Positions 11,849 to 20,372 of a stretch of 64,000 nucleotides of DNA are shown piece by piece. The DNA lies in the NCBI GenBank assembly GCA_044508265.1, contig JBIQIB010000001.1:1-64000 (forward strand). The letters run 5' to 3'. Each line of letters starts with the position of its first letter. Position 1 is the first letter of the stretch. A program made the position numbers and the translations under genes. Source of the stretch: JAEZDP01 sp044508265. GTDB taxonomy: Bacteria; Acidobacteriota; Vicinamibacteria; Vicinamibacterales; Vicinamibacteraceae. The notes beneath the pieces are model-generated. The model had not been told where the DNA came from, searched no databases, and saw only the letters and a list, made by a program, of their open reading frames with translations.

Positions 11849-12639
11849 GCGTCTCCGGATGCGTCGCGCACCGACCAGCCGCCGTCGACGGCAATCACCT
11901 GGCCGGTGACGAAGGAAGCGCCGGCCGAGAGCAGGAACACCACTGCGGCGTCCAGATCTCCCGGCTGGCCGATGCGTCCGCCGCCGAGGGCCTGGCGCCG
12001 GCGGACGAGGGACATGATGTGCGGATCGCCTGCGGCGCGCCCGCTCATGGGCGTGTCGACCAGGCCTGGCGCGAGGGCGTTGATGCGGATGTCGTCGCGC
12101 GCGTACGTCGCGGCGCTCGCCCGGACGAGCCCTTCGAGGCCGGCCTTGGCCGCCGCGTAGGCATGGGTGGAGAAATGCTCCGGCGAGGGCGACGTCGCCA
12201 GCACCGACGACACCACCACGATGGAGCCGCCGTGGCCGTCCGCCTTGAATGCGCGCACGGCCGCACGCAGCGACCATGCGGCGCTCGTGAGGTTCAGCGA
12301 GAGCGTGGACGTCCAGCCTTCGTCGCTCATCGCGTCGAGCGGACCGTCGCCCCACCGCCTGCCGCTGCCGCCCGCCACGTGGTACACGCCGTCCACGCGG
12401 CCCCAGGTCTCGCGCGCCGCCGCCATCGCGTCGCCTGCGACATGGGCCTCGCGCGCGTCGCCCTCGCGCGCGACCAGACCGGCATCGCCGAGCGCGGCAA
12501 GCGACGCCACGCCGGCGGCGTCCGGACCGACGGCCACCACACGCGCGCCCGCCGCGCGGCACGCCAGCACCGCGGAGCGACCGAGGCCGCTGGTGCCGCC
12601 GACGACAACGATCACCAGGCCGTCGAGAGAGGGAGCCAC
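11845..12639 (-). CDS. Short-chain dehydrogenase/reductase, first gene of sugar operon
   Basis: A 264-residue classical SDR. The cofactor motif GGTSGLG is at residues 14-20, catalytic Ser in VVSSV and Tyr/Lys in YAAAK near residue 160; the C-terminal VTGQVIAVDGG is typical. It oxidises or reduces an alcohol/ketone with NAD(P)H. The start is a GTG; 12639 was chosen because it begins right at the first beta strand, and 12645 is an alternative. No clear Shine-Dalgarno was seen. It leads the SDR-SIS-ROK operon and is divergent from the universal stress gene. Confidence 0.85.
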   Translation of the reverse strand: MAPSLDGLVIVVVGGTSGLGRSAVLACRAAGARVVAVGPDAAGVASLAALGDAGLVAREGDAREAHVAGDAMAAARETWGRVDGVYHVAGGSGRRWGDGPLDAMSDEGWTSTLSLNLTSAAWSLRAAVRAFKADGHGGSIVVVSSVLATSPSPEHFSTHAYAAAKAGLEGLVRASAATYARDDIRINALAPGLVDTPMSGRAAGDPHIMSLVRRRQALGGGRIGQPGDLDAAVVFLLSAGASFVTGQVIAVDGGWSVRDASGDA

Positions 12640-12699
12640 GCGCACACGGTAGCTCGGCGATCGGCAGGATGTCACGGGGCACGGCCGCGAGAGTGGAGT

Positions 12700-12721
12700 T
12701 TCTCGTCGCAGTGCGCGAGAA
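12700..12721 (+). promoter_or_regulatory. Dyad upstream of sigma-54-like promoter (possible enhancer site)
   Basis: TTCTCG and CGAGAA arms are separated by 10 bases that include CGCAGTGCG. The dyad lies about 70-90 bases upstream of the -24 element at 12791, a usual distance for an activator site. This is an inference from position and symmetry only. Confidence 0.3.
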
Positions 12722-12790
12722 TTTCCGCGACAGCAGACAGGCAGCGCGCGGAGTGCGCGAACAGGCCGCGGCTTCGGCCGGCCTCGGCCC

Positions 12791-12806
12791 AGGCACGAAG
12801 CGTGCA
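12791..12806 (+). promoter_or_regulatory. Sigma-54-like -24/-12 promoter before the stress protein
   Basis: AGGCACGAAGCGTGCA keeps GG-N10-GC and matches 10 of the 12 informative positions of TGGCACG-N4-TTGCW. Predicted transcription start is near 12817, giving a leader of about 85 bases to the ATG at 12902. Confidence 0.5.
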
Positions 12807-12901
12807 ATCGTGTGCGGCGTCTACCGCCCATGCCGTGTACGCCCGGGCGTCTGGTCCCGGCGCGCGGCGTGGCGCGTTCGCAGCCCCGCCCGGAGGACGT
12901 G

Positions 12902-13408
12902 ATGACCACCATGAAGACCATCGTCGTCGCCGTCGACTTCAGCGACATCGTCGAGGACGTGATTCGCACGGCGTGTGCCGTGGCCGATCCCGAGGAGAGC
13001 CGTATCCACGTGATCACGGTCGTACCCGATCCGGTGCGCCAGGCGTGGAGCACCGAGGTGCCCGGCCTCGACTTCGAGGCGATTCACACGCGGTGGGTGC
13101 AGGAAGCCGAAACGCGCCTCGCGGCACTCGTGCCGAAGGTGACGCTGCATCCCGCGCAGGTGTCGCGTGCGGTGCTGACCGGCGTGCCCGACCGCGAGAT
13201 CGTCCGCTACGCGCGCGATCACGGCGCCGACCTGCTCGTCGTCGGCACCCATGGCTACGGCCCGTTCAAGCGGCTCATTCTCGGCAGCGTCGTCGATCGC
13301 GTACTGCGCCAGGCGCCGTGCGCCATCCTGGCGGTGCCACCGGCCGCCCATGACGCCCACGAGCAGGACGCGGCGGCTGCCCAGGCCTCGAACGCCGACG
13401 GCAGATAA
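12902..13408 (+). CDS. Universal stress protein (UspA family)
   Basis: A 168-residue cytoplasmic protein with one Usp domain. VVAVDFS near residue 9 is the first strand, and GTHGYG...LILGSV is the G-2x-G-9x-G-S/T ATP-binding signature, so it probably belongs to the nucleotide-binding subgroup. A Gln/Ala/Asp-rich tail of about 20 residues follows. Start is the ATG at 12902, with GGAGG just upstream. The TAA stop shares a base with the ATG of the following quinoprotein gene. A sigma-54-like promoter lies upstream. Confidence 0.93.
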   Translation: MTTMKTIVVAVDFSDIVEDVIRTACAVADPEESRIHVITVVPDPVRQAWSTEVPGLDFEAIHTRWVQEAETRLAALVPKVTLHPAQVSRAVLTGVPDREIVRYARDHGADLLVVGTHGYGPFKRLILGSVVDRVLRQAPCAILAVPPAAHDAHEQDAAAAQASNADGR

Positions 13409-15396
13409 TGGCGTCCATGCACAGCCCACAGGGAGAGGCATTCACGCGTGGCGCGTGGCGTCACGCCGCTGCCGCGCTCGGCACCGCGTCGGCGCTGCTG
13501 GCAGCCGCGGCGTGCGGCGTGCCGTCGACTCCGGCAGACGCGCAGGGCGATGCGCGCTCATCCGACGCAGAGAAGGCGTCGAGCGCACACGACAGCGCGC
13601 GGTTCTCGCCGCTCACCGAGATCGGGCCGGACAACGTCGGGTCACTCGCGGTGGCCTGGACGTTCCACTCGGGCGACTTCGCCGGCGGGCAGGGGCCGTC
13701 ACCCACCCGGCAGGTAGCGGGCGTGCAGGTGCGTCCTGTCGTGCTCGGCGGGCTGCTGATCGTGACCACGCCCTCGAGTCAGGTGATCGCCCTCGACGGC
13801 GAGACGGGCGAGGAGCGGTGGCGGTACGACCCGCAGGCGGACGCGCCGGGCCGCTGTTACGCGCCGCACCGCGGCGTGGCGGTCTGGCCCGCGCCGGCCG
13901 ACGCGTCTGCCGACGCGCCGCTCACGGACTTCACCGTCTTCTCCGGCACGTGCGACGGTCGGCTGCTGGCGATCGACGCGGCGACGGGCCAGCTCCGGCC
14001 CGGGTTCGGCGACGGCGGGGCCCTCCTCCTGCGAACGGGCGTCGATGCCCGGGACGGCGAGGCGTATCTCATGACGTCGCCGCCGGCCATCTTCAGCGAC
14101 CTGGTGATTACCGGGGCGCTGGTGCCCGAAGAGGTGCCGACCGGGCCTGCCGGCGACGTTCGGGCCTTCGACGTGCGGACGGGCGAGGAGCGGTGGCGCT
14201 TCCACACGGTGCCGCGTCCTGGTGAGCACGGTCACGATACCTGGCCATCCGACGGCTGGCAGCGGCGCTCGGGCGTGAACGTGTGGTCGTTCATGAGCGT
14301 GGACGCGGAGCGCGGCCTCGTCTTCCTGCCGATCGGCTCACCGTCGTTCGACTTCTACGGCGGCGACCGCGCCGGGCAGAACCTGTACGGCAGCTCGCTC
14401 GTCGCGATCGACGCGGCAACGGGGCGCCGCGTGTGGCATCAGCAACTGGTCCATCACGACCTGTGGGACTTCGATCCGCCCGCGCAGCCGATTCTGGCGG
14501 ACGTCACGCGCGACGGGGCGCTCGTGCCGATCGTGGTGCAGCTGACGAAGATGGGCCTCGTGTTCGTATTCCACCGCGAGACGGGCGAGCCGATCTTCGG
14601 CATCGACGAGCGTCCCGTACCGGCGAGCACGCTGAAGGGGGAGCAGGCCTGGCCGACGCAGCCCTTCCCGCGCAAGCCCGCGCCGCTGTCGCGTCACCAG
14701 GCGCTGACACGCCAGGAGCTCACCACCGTGCCGGCGTCGGTGGAGGAGTGCACGGCGCTCTTCGACATGGCCCGCAGCGTGGGCATCTTCACGCCGCCTG
14801 CCGAAGAGGTCACGATCTCCTTCCCGGGCACCATGGGCGGCGCCACGTGGTCTGGCGGCGCCGTGGATCCCACGACCGGCTTCCTCGTCGTCAACACCAA
14901 CGAGGTGGGCGCGATCGCCAGCATGGCGCCGTCGGCGCCCGACAGCGTGCTGCCGTACAGGCGGACGGGGCCGCGCGGCGCCTACGGGCGGTTCTGGGAC
15001 AGGAACGAGCTGCCCTGTCAGCAGCCGCCGTGGGGCCTGCTGCACGCCGTCGATCTGGCGAGCGGCGACATCATCTGGCAGGTGCCGCTCGGCGAGCACC
15101 CGGGGCTCGCCGGCACCGGCATCACCGGCACGGGCACGCCGAACCTCGGCGGCGCGATGGTCACGGCGAGCGGGCTCGTGTTCATCGGCAGCAGCAACGA
15201 CGCCCGCTTCAGGGCGTTCGACATCGCCACGGGCCGCGAGCTCTGGCAGGCGGAACTGCCGGCCAGCGGTCACGCGCCGCCGGTGTCGTATCGCGGCGCG
15301 CGCTCCGGACGGCAGTTCGTGCTCATCGCGGCGGGCGGTGGCGGACGGTTCTCGAAGCGCATCTCTGACGCGTTTGTCGCCTTCCGCCTGCCCTGA
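13408..15396 (+). CDS. PQQ-dependent dehydrogenase, GDH-like
   Basis: A 662-residue exported quinoprotein. The N-terminus has a signal sequence ending in LLAAAACG, which may be a lipoprotein site with Cys near residue 35. The body is an eight-bladed beta-propeller with repeated DxxTGxxxW blades (IDAATGRRVWHQQL, VDLASGDIIWQVPL). The segment HHDLWDFDPPAQP is typical of the membrane glucose dehydrogenase family. It probably oxidises a sugar or alcohol in the periplasm and passes electrons to quinone. It starts on the last base of the stress gene's stop codon; ATG 13417 is an alternative. It is followed 11 bases later by the convergent DUF1080 gene. Confidence 0.9.
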   Translation: MASMHSPQGEAFTRGAWRHAAAALGTASALLAAAACGVPSTPADAQGDARSSDAEKASSAHDSARFSPLTEIGPDNVGSLAVAWTFHSGDFAGGQGPSPTRQVAGVQVRPVVLGGLLIVTTPSSQVIALDGETGEERWRYDPQADAPGRCYAPHRGVAVWPAPADASADAPLTDFTVFSGTCDGRLLAIDAATGQLRPGFGDGGALLLRTGVDARDGEAYLMTSPPAIFSDLVITGALVPEEVPTGPAGDVRAFDVRTGEERWRFHTVPRPGEHGHDTWPSDGWQRRSGVNVWSFMSVDAERGLVFLPIGSPSFDFYGGDRAGQNLYGSSLVAIDAATGRRVWHQQLVHHDLWDFDPPAQPILADVTRDGALVPIVVQLTKMGLVFVFHRETGEPIFGIDERPVPASTLKGEQAWPTQPFPRKPAPLSRHQALTRQELTTVPASVEECTALFDMARSVGIFTPPAEEVTISFPGTMGGATWSGGAVDPTTGFLVVNTNEVGAIASMAPSAPDSVLPYRRTGPRGAYGRFWDRNELPCQQPPWGLLHAVDLASGDIIWQVPLGEHPGLAGTGITGTGTPNLGGAMVTASGLVFIGSSNDARFRAFDIATGRELWQAELPASGHAPPVSYRGARSGRQFVLIAAGGGGRFSKRISDAFVAFRLP

Positions 15397-15407
15397 CGCC
15401 GTGCGGC

Positions 15408-16307
15408 CTACCGCGACGCCGCCGGCACCGCCACGTCCAGCGGCTGGAGTTCCACGCGCCGCACGTACATCTCGGCGCCCTCCGACTGGATCAGGATCCG
15501 TCCCTGCTTCAGCGTGGGCGCCGTCCCCACGTTGACGACGCGCCCGTTGACGATGTTGGTGATGCGATCGTCCTCGACGATCACCTCGAGGCGCGTCCAC
15601 TGGTCGGGCAGGCTCTCGACGTCCTGGACGCCGCGGAAGCCGAGCTCGTCCTTCCAGTCGGGGTCGCGGCCGTACCAGTTCACCCGATCGCCCGTCTGCC
15701 GGTGCGGGCGGCCGGCCGGCGAGTAGTTCGGCTGCCCGTTGCGTGCGGTTTCCACGGTGAACGACATGCTCGGCACCGTCAGGGTGCCGTCGGCGTCGTA
15801 GCCGCCGACCATCAGGAAGTCGCCGGTGCCGCCCTCGATGATCTGCGCCTCGATGGAGCGCATCCACGGGCCGTTGAAGTCCTTGCGCGTGTTGCCGTCG
15901 GGGCCCTCGCAGTGCAGCAGGATGCCGCCGTCGCGGGCGCGCGTCAGCCGCGGGGGCCACGTCGTCAGGCCCCAGCGGAACTCCACGATCAGCCGGTAGG
16001 TGCGGTAGACCTGCCGCGTGACGATGCCGCCGTACTTCTCGCCGCTGATGCGGATGGCGGGCGCGCCGTCGATCTGCGGCACCACGCTGAAGACCCGCGA
16101 CGGGTCCTCGTAGTGATCATTCACGAGCCATGTGTAGAACGGGTCGAGATCCTTGCCGTTGAACAACTGGACGGTCTCGGTTGGCGAGACGGCCTGTTGC
16201 TCGGCGGCGGTGAAGACGGGCTGCGCCGCGAGCATCGCGGGACAGGCAAGTGAGAGGGCGAGCAGCGGAAGCAGTCGGGAGAGACGAATGGGGAGGCGAC
16301 GAAACAT
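15408..16307 (-). CDS. Exported DUF1080 (3-keto-disaccharide hydrolase-like) protein
   Basis: A 299-residue protein with a Sec signal peptide (cleavage near AAQ-PVF, about residue 29) and one DUF1080 domain, a concanavalin-like jelly roll. FNGKDLDPFY, DGGILLHCEGPDG and the strand IEAQIIEGGTGDF are typical. Family members are found in sugar-oxidation loci, and some cleave 3-keto-glycosides. Its placement next to a quinoprotein dehydrogenase fits oxidative glycoside breakdown, which is inference. Confidence 0.85.
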   Translation of the reverse strand: MFRRLPIRLSRLLPLLALSLACPAMLAAQPVFTAAEQQAVSPTETVQLFNGKDLDPFYTWLVNDHYEDPSRVFSVVPQIDGAPAIRISGEKYGGIVTRQVYRTYRLIVEFRWGLTTWPPRLTRARDGGILLHCEGPDGNTRKDFNGPWMRSIEAQIIEGGTGDFLMVGGYDADGTLTVPSMSFTVETARNGQPNYSPAGRPHRQTGDRVNWYGRDPDWKDELGFRGVQDVESLPDQWTRLEVIVEDDRITNIVNGRVVNVGTAPTLKQGRILIQSEGAEMYVRRVELQPLDVAVPAASR

Positions 16308-16481
16308 GGCAGCAAGGATAGAAACAAACGGGGAAAAGCGGAACAGATTCGAGTCCTCTCAAGACGGCGTTGCAGGCATCCAATCGGGGTGATACAAGCT
16401 CATCCGTTGTTTCACGAGACGGGGGCTGCTGCCTGTCGCTCCGACGGGCCGCGCGTCCGCACATGCACGGAAGGGAGCTGC

Positions 16482-17222
16482 ATGATGAGTGTGCAGTGGC
16501 CGGCCAGGCTCGTTGTCCTGGCCACTGTGGCTGTTCTCACGATGTCGGGGCCTGCGCAGGCGGCGCCGGTGGTTCCGACGTTCGACACGTTTGGCACGCT
16601 GATGGAGGCGACGTTCGGGGGGAGCGGAATCCCCAACGACGCGGTGGCGATAGGCAGGTCCGCCGATGGCAACGTCACCGTCGGCCTCACCGCGCACCAG
16701 CGCTACGACAACGTCGCGGTGACCAACGACGGCGCGGGCACGTTCTATGCCGCGGCCGGCGAGGATGCCAGCAGCGGCGGGCAGGCGATCCCGGGCTATG
16801 CGACCTGGAACTTCGCCTTCTTCCTGCACGACCTGGATCTTTCGGCAGGCAACACGTTCAATCTCTTCTGGGACTTCGATCCGGCGTTCGACAACGACCT
16901 GTCGACCCACGCCGGGTTCGTGGGCGTGTCGCTGCCGACGGGACTCCCGCCAGCCAACCCGCACCAGGACTCGCAGAACCTGGGCATGCCGCTCCTGAGC
17001 GTCTTCTTCAATCACGCGCCGACGCCCAACCCGCCGTCGTTCGACCCGAGCACGCCGGGCTGGTACACGTTCAGGATCGAGGCGCTCGATGCGCAGGGCC
17101 AGCTGCTGACGGACGCGGCGATCCGCGTGCAGGTGGGCAATCCGGTGCCCGAACCGGCGAGCTTCGCGCTGGTGGGCCTCGGTTTGCTCGGCGTGGGCGT
17201 CATCCGGCGGCGTCGCGGCTGA
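16482..17222 (+). CDS. PEP-CTERM sorted exported protein
   Basis: A 246-residue protein with a Sec signal peptide (cleavage near AQAAP, about residue 28), a beta-rich middle of unknown function, and a C-terminal sorting tag: VPEPAS, a hydrophobic stretch (FALVGLGLLGVGVI) and a basic RRRRG end. It is expected to be processed by an exosortase and displayed at the surface or in the exopolysaccharide. The exosortase is not in this window. The start is ATG 16482 (or 16485), with AAGGGAG 5-10 bases upstream. The body matches no family I recognise. Confidence 0.85.
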   Translation: MMSVQWPARLVVLATVAVLTMSGPAQAAPVVPTFDTFGTLMEATFGGSGIPNDAVAIGRSADGNVTVGLTAHQRYDNVAVTNDGAGTFYAAAGEDASSGGQAIPGYATWNFAFFLHDLDLSAGNTFNLFWDFDPAFDNDLSTHAGFVGVSLPTGLPPANPHQDSQNLGMPLLSVFFNHAPTPNPPSFDPSTPGWYTFRIEALDAQGQLLTDAAIRVQVGNPVPEPASFALVGLGLLGVGVIRRRRG

Positions 17223-17236
17223 ACGAACGGATGGCG

Positions 17237-17257
17237 GCAGGCTGCAGTGGAGCCTGC
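17237..17257 (+). terminator. Hairpin after PEP-CTERM gene
   Basis: GCAGGCT/AGCCTGC, a 7-bp stem with a 7-base loop, lies 15 bases after the stop at 17222. No T tract follows. Confidence 0.4.
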
Positions 17258-17277
17258 GGCTTACGTATCGCGAAGGG

Positions 17278-17332
17278 GGGACGGCCCCGAGGGCCGTCCC
17301 TACCAGTTGGCCCGGTGGGCCGTCCCTACCGG
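17278..17332. repeat. GTAGGGACGGC-family hairpin repeat
   Basis: GGGACGGCCC-CGA-GGGCCGTCCC is a perfect 10-bp hairpin (17278-17300), followed by a second half-unit ending in GGGCCGTCCCTACC. It is the same family as at 1603, 19811 and 57863. It lies between two genes that both point right, so it is not restricted to convergent junctions. Confidence 0.7.
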
Positions 17333-17352
17333 GCTGGCATAGGATTGTCGGC

Positions 17353-18552
17353 ATGCGCAGCCATGCCATCGCGATGCTCGGGACCGGGCTGATCGCCGAC
17401 TTCTACACGATGACGCTGCACGGGCAACGTGCACGCGACCGCGTCGTGACCGCCTACTCGCGTTCGAGCGAGCGCGGGGCGGCGTTCGCGACGCGCTGGG
17501 ACATCCCGGCACACACCACCGACATGCGCGCCGCCGTCGAGCATCCCGATGCCGACGTCGTCGTTGTCGCGCTGCCCAACGACCTGCACGAAGAAGCCGT
17601 CAACCTCGCGGCGCACGCCGGCAAGGCGGTGCTCTGCACCAAGCCGCTCGGACGCACCGCCGACGAGGCACGCCGGATGCTCGAGACCGTCGAGCGTGCC
17701 GGCGTCTTCGCCGGCTACCTCGAAGACCTGTGCTACACGCCGAAGACGCGCAAGGCGCTGGCGTCGGTGCGCGCGGGCGCCATCGGCGACGTGACCTGGG
17801 TGCGCTCGCGCGAGGCGCACGGCGGCCCGCACTCGGCCTGGTTCTGGGACGGCGCGCGGACCGGCGGCGGCGCGATCGTCGACCTGGGATGCCACTGCAT
17901 CGAGATCGTCCGCAACTTCGTCGGCAAGGGAAACCGGCCGACGGAGGTGCTCTGCCAGACCGACACCTTCGTCCACCCGATCAGCGACGAGGACAACGCG
18001 ATCATCCTGCTGCGGTTCGCCTCGGGCGCCGTCGGGCAGATCGAGGTCAGCTGGACGTTCCGCGGCGGCATGGACCTGCGCGACGAGGTCTCGGGCACGC
18101 ACGGGACGATCTGGCTGAATCACTTCCTGCGGACCGGGATGGAGATGTTCACCGCGGCAGGGGCCGGCGGCTACGTCGCCGAGAAAGCCGAGACGAGCCA
18201 CGGCTGGCTGTTCCCGGTGGGCGACGAAGCCGTCGCGCTGGGATACGTGGACATGTTCACCGACATGTTCGACGCCATCGACAACGGCACCGCGCCCGCG
18301 GAAACCTTCTTCGACGGCTACGTCGTCAACGCGATCATCGACGCGGCATACCGCTCCGCGCAGCAGCGGCGCTGGGAGCCCGTCGCGCTCGACGGGTGGC
18401 GCGCGCCCGACCCGTCGCCGATCGTGCCGCGGCCCGAACGGCTCGACGGGCTGCTGGTCATCAAGGAGGAGCTGCTGCCGGACGGGCGCCGGCGCCTCAT
18501 CCTGCGCGACCCCGAGTCCGGCGCCTTCAGCGAGCGCGTGACCGAAGCCTGA
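17353..18552 (+). CDS. Gfo/Idh/MocA-family oxidoreductase
   Basis: A 399-residue NAD(P)-dependent enzyme. The N-terminal Rossmann fold has GTGLIA near residue 12; CTKPLGRT near residue 97 is the EKP-type motif with Thr in place of Glu; GGAIVDLGCHCIEI near residue 175 is the catalytic/substrate-binding segment with the conserved His. The C-terminal part is the mixed beta-sheet dimer domain. Substrates are usually sugars, inositols or their keto forms. There is no signal peptide, so it is cytoplasmic. The gene for a phosphofructokinase follows 66 bases downstream. Confidence 0.85.
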   Translation: MRSHAIAMLGTGLIADFYTMTLHGQRARDRVVTAYSRSSERGAAFATRWDIPAHTTDMRAAVEHPDADVVVVALPNDLHEEAVNLAAHAGKAVLCTKPLGRTADEARRMLETVERAGVFAGYLEDLCYTPKTRKALASVRAGAIGDVTWVRSREAHGGPHSAWFWDGARTGGGAIVDLGCHCIEIVRNFVGKGNRPTEVLCQTDTFVHPISDEDNAIILLRFASGAVGQIEVSWTFRGGMDLRDEVSGTHGTIWLNHFLRTGMEMFTAAGAGGYVAEKAETSHGWLFPVGDEAVALGYVDMFTDMFDAIDNGTAPAETFFDGYVVNAIIDAAYRSAQQRRWEPVALDGWRAPDPSPIVPRPERLDGLLVIKEELLPDGRRRLILRDPESGAFSERVTEA

Positions 18553-18618
18553 CGCGTGCGGTAGAGTGCGCCCACACGACCATACGGGGCGCGCGCCGGC
18601 GCGCCGGCAGGAGGATTG

Positions 18619-19809
18619 ATGAGCAAGGGCACCATTGGGATTCTGACGGGGGGCGGTGACGTTCCCGGGTTGAACCCCGCGATTCGCGCCATCACCATCC
18701 GGGCGCTGCGCGAGGGCTATCGTGTACTCGGCCTGCGCCGCGGCTGGGCGGGCATCGTCGACCTCATCCCCGACCGTGCTGCCGACAACCGCCACAACGT
18801 CATCGAGCTCACCGAAGACATCGTCAACAGGGCCGGCCGCACGGGCGGCACGTTCCTGCACACCTCGCGCACCCGTCCGAGCCGGCTGCCGCGCGCCGTG
18901 GTCCCCGACCACCTGCGCGACCGCTACACCGACGAGATCAACGACGCGACGCCGTCGGTCCTCTCGAACCTCGAGTTCCTGGGCCTCGACACGCTCGTCG
19001 CGATCGGCGGCGACGACACGCTGAGCTACGCCCACCGGCTGCACACCGAGGGCGTCAACGTCGTCGCCATCCCGAAGACGATGGACAACGACGTGCCGGG
19101 CACGGACTACTGCATCGGCTTCAGCACCTGCGTGACACGCACGATCGAGCTCACCCACGCACTGCGGACGTCGGCCGGCTCGCACGAACGGTTCCTCGTC
19201 ATCGAGGTGTTCGGCCGGTACGCGGGGTTCTCGGCGCTGCTGCCGACGATGGCCGGCGCGGCCGACCGCTGTGTGATTCCGGAGCACCCGTTCGACATCG
19301 ACCAGCTCACCGAGCTCATGGTCTACGACCGCAACAGGCACCCCTCACGCTACTCGGTCGTGCTCGTCTCGGAAGGCGCGACGATGCTCGGCAGCGACAT
19401 GCAGTTCGAGGGCGAGGAGGCTGACCAGTACGGGCATCGGAAGCTCGGTGGCATCGGCGACCGCGTGTCCGAGGAGCTGAAGAAGCGCTCCGCCGGCCTG
19501 AACCGCGGCACGCGCATCAACGTGGTCAACCAGCGGCTGGGATATCTGGTGCGCAGCGGCAATCCCGACGCGCTCGACTCGATCGTGCCGATGGCGTTCG
19601 GCAACCTGGCGCTCGACCTGATCCTCGCCAAGCGCTTCGGCCGGCTCGTCAGCGTGCGCAACGGCGCGTACGACAACGTGCCGATCGACGTGGTGGTCGG
19701 GAGGAAGAAGGAGGTGGACACGCATCGCCACTACAACAGCGAGCGGCTGCGGCCCATCTACCACACCTTCCATCGCCAGCCGGTCTTCATCATGACCAGC
19801 GACGTCTAG
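18619..19809 (+). CDS. pfp: Phosphofructokinase with pyrophosphate-type signature
   Basis: A 396-residue member of the PfkA fold. GGGDVPGLN near residue 10 is the phosphoryl-donor loop. Two residues mark donor choice: GGDDT at 130-134 has Asp133 where ATP-dependent PFK has Gly, and IPKTMDND has Lys153 where ATP-PFK has Gly. Both are the PPi-dependent state, so the enzyme probably runs reversible fructose-6-phosphate phosphorylation with pyrophosphate. Length near 400 fits the PPi/long-form clade better than the 320 of E. coli PfkA. The ATG at 18619 has AGGAGG upstream. Donor use is inferred from these two residues. Confidence 0.85.
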   Translation: MSKGTIGILTGGGDVPGLNPAIRAITIRALREGYRVLGLRRGWAGIVDLIPDRAADNRHNVIELTEDIVNRAGRTGGTFLHTSRTRPSRLPRAVVPDHLRDRYTDEINDATPSVLSNLEFLGLDTLVAIGGDDTLSYAHRLHTEGVNVVAIPKTMDNDVPGTDYCIGFSTCVTRTIELTHALRTSAGSHERFLVIEVFGRYAGFSALLPTMAGAADRCVIPEHPFDIDQLTELMVYDRNRHPSRYSVVLVSEGATMLGSDMQFEGEEADQYGHRKLGGIGDRVSEELKKRSAGLNRGTRINVVNQRLGYLVRSGNPDALDSIVPMAFGNLALDLILAKRFGRLVSVRNGAYDNVPIDVVVGRKKEVDTHRHYNSERLRPIYHTFHRQPVFIMTSDV

Positions 19810-19810
19810 G

Positions 19811-19905
19811 GTAGGGACGGCTCTCCGAGCCGTCCTCCCTCCTCCATTCCTCCATTCCTCCGTTCCTCGTCCTCCGTTCCTCTTTCCTCCCTTCCTCCAG
19901 TCCTC
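19811..19905. repeat. GTAGGGACGGC-family hairpin plus CT-rich low-complexity tract
   Basis: GGACGGCTC-TCC-GAGCCGTCC (19815-19835) is a 9-bp hairpin of the same family as at 1603. It is followed by a pyrimidine-rich tract built from CCTCC(A/G)TTCCTC units up to about 19905. It lies between the convergent stops of pfp and the thioredoxin gene, so a bidirectional terminator role is plausible. Confidence 0.7.
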
Positions 19906-19913
19906 GACAGCCC

Positions 19914-20372
19914 TCAGCTCCCCAGCGCCGTACGGACGAACCGCTCGATGTCGTCTGCCGCCGCGGCCCCCGCCGTCCGCTGCACCTCGCGACCGCCCGC
20001 GAAGACCGCCAGCGTGGGAATCGACCTGATGCTCGACCGGGCAGCGACGTCCGGCACTCCGTCGGTGTCCACCTTGGCGACGATCAGCTCGCCGGCCATC
20101 CGGCGGGCGACTTCCGCCACGTGCGGCGCGACGACATGGCAGGGGCCGCACCATTCCGCCCAGAAGTCCACGAGCACGGGGATGGACGTCTGCCGCGTCA
20201 GCGCGTCGAACGCCTCGGCCGACGCAACCTCGACGGGGACGCCGGGCAATTGCACGTCGTGCTGGCATTTGCCGCAGCGCGTCCGGCGTCCGAGCGTGTC
20301 GTAGCGCAGGCGGGTGCGCTGCCCGCACGACGGACAGCTCACCACCACGCCCACGGCATCGGCTGAGGCCAT
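19914..20372 (-). CDS. trxC: Thioredoxin-2 type protein with N-terminal zinc ribbon
   Basis: A 152-residue protein. Cys13/Cys16 and Cys33/Cys36 form a zinc ribbon, as in TrxC, followed by a thioredoxin fold with the active site WCGPC (Cys75, Cys78) and the cis-Pro motif SIPTL. It is a cytoplasmic dithiol reductant; the zinc-ribbon form is linked to oxidative stress in other bacteria. Its ATG overlaps the TGA of cstA by one base (TGATG), so the two are probably co-translated. Confidence 0.93.
   Translation of the reverse strand: MASADAVGVVVSCPSCGQRTRLRYDTLGRRTRCGKCQHDVQLPGVPVEVASAEAFDALTRQTSIPVLVDFWAEWCGPCHVVAPHVAEVARRMAGELIVAKVDTDGVPDVAARSSIRSIPTLAVFAGGREVQRTAGAAAADDIERFVRTALGS

Noticed and set aside
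16308..16481. Sigma-54 promoter for the first PEP-CTERM gene
   Set aside because: Only poor GG-N10-GC spacings were found, with no TGGC or TTGC context.
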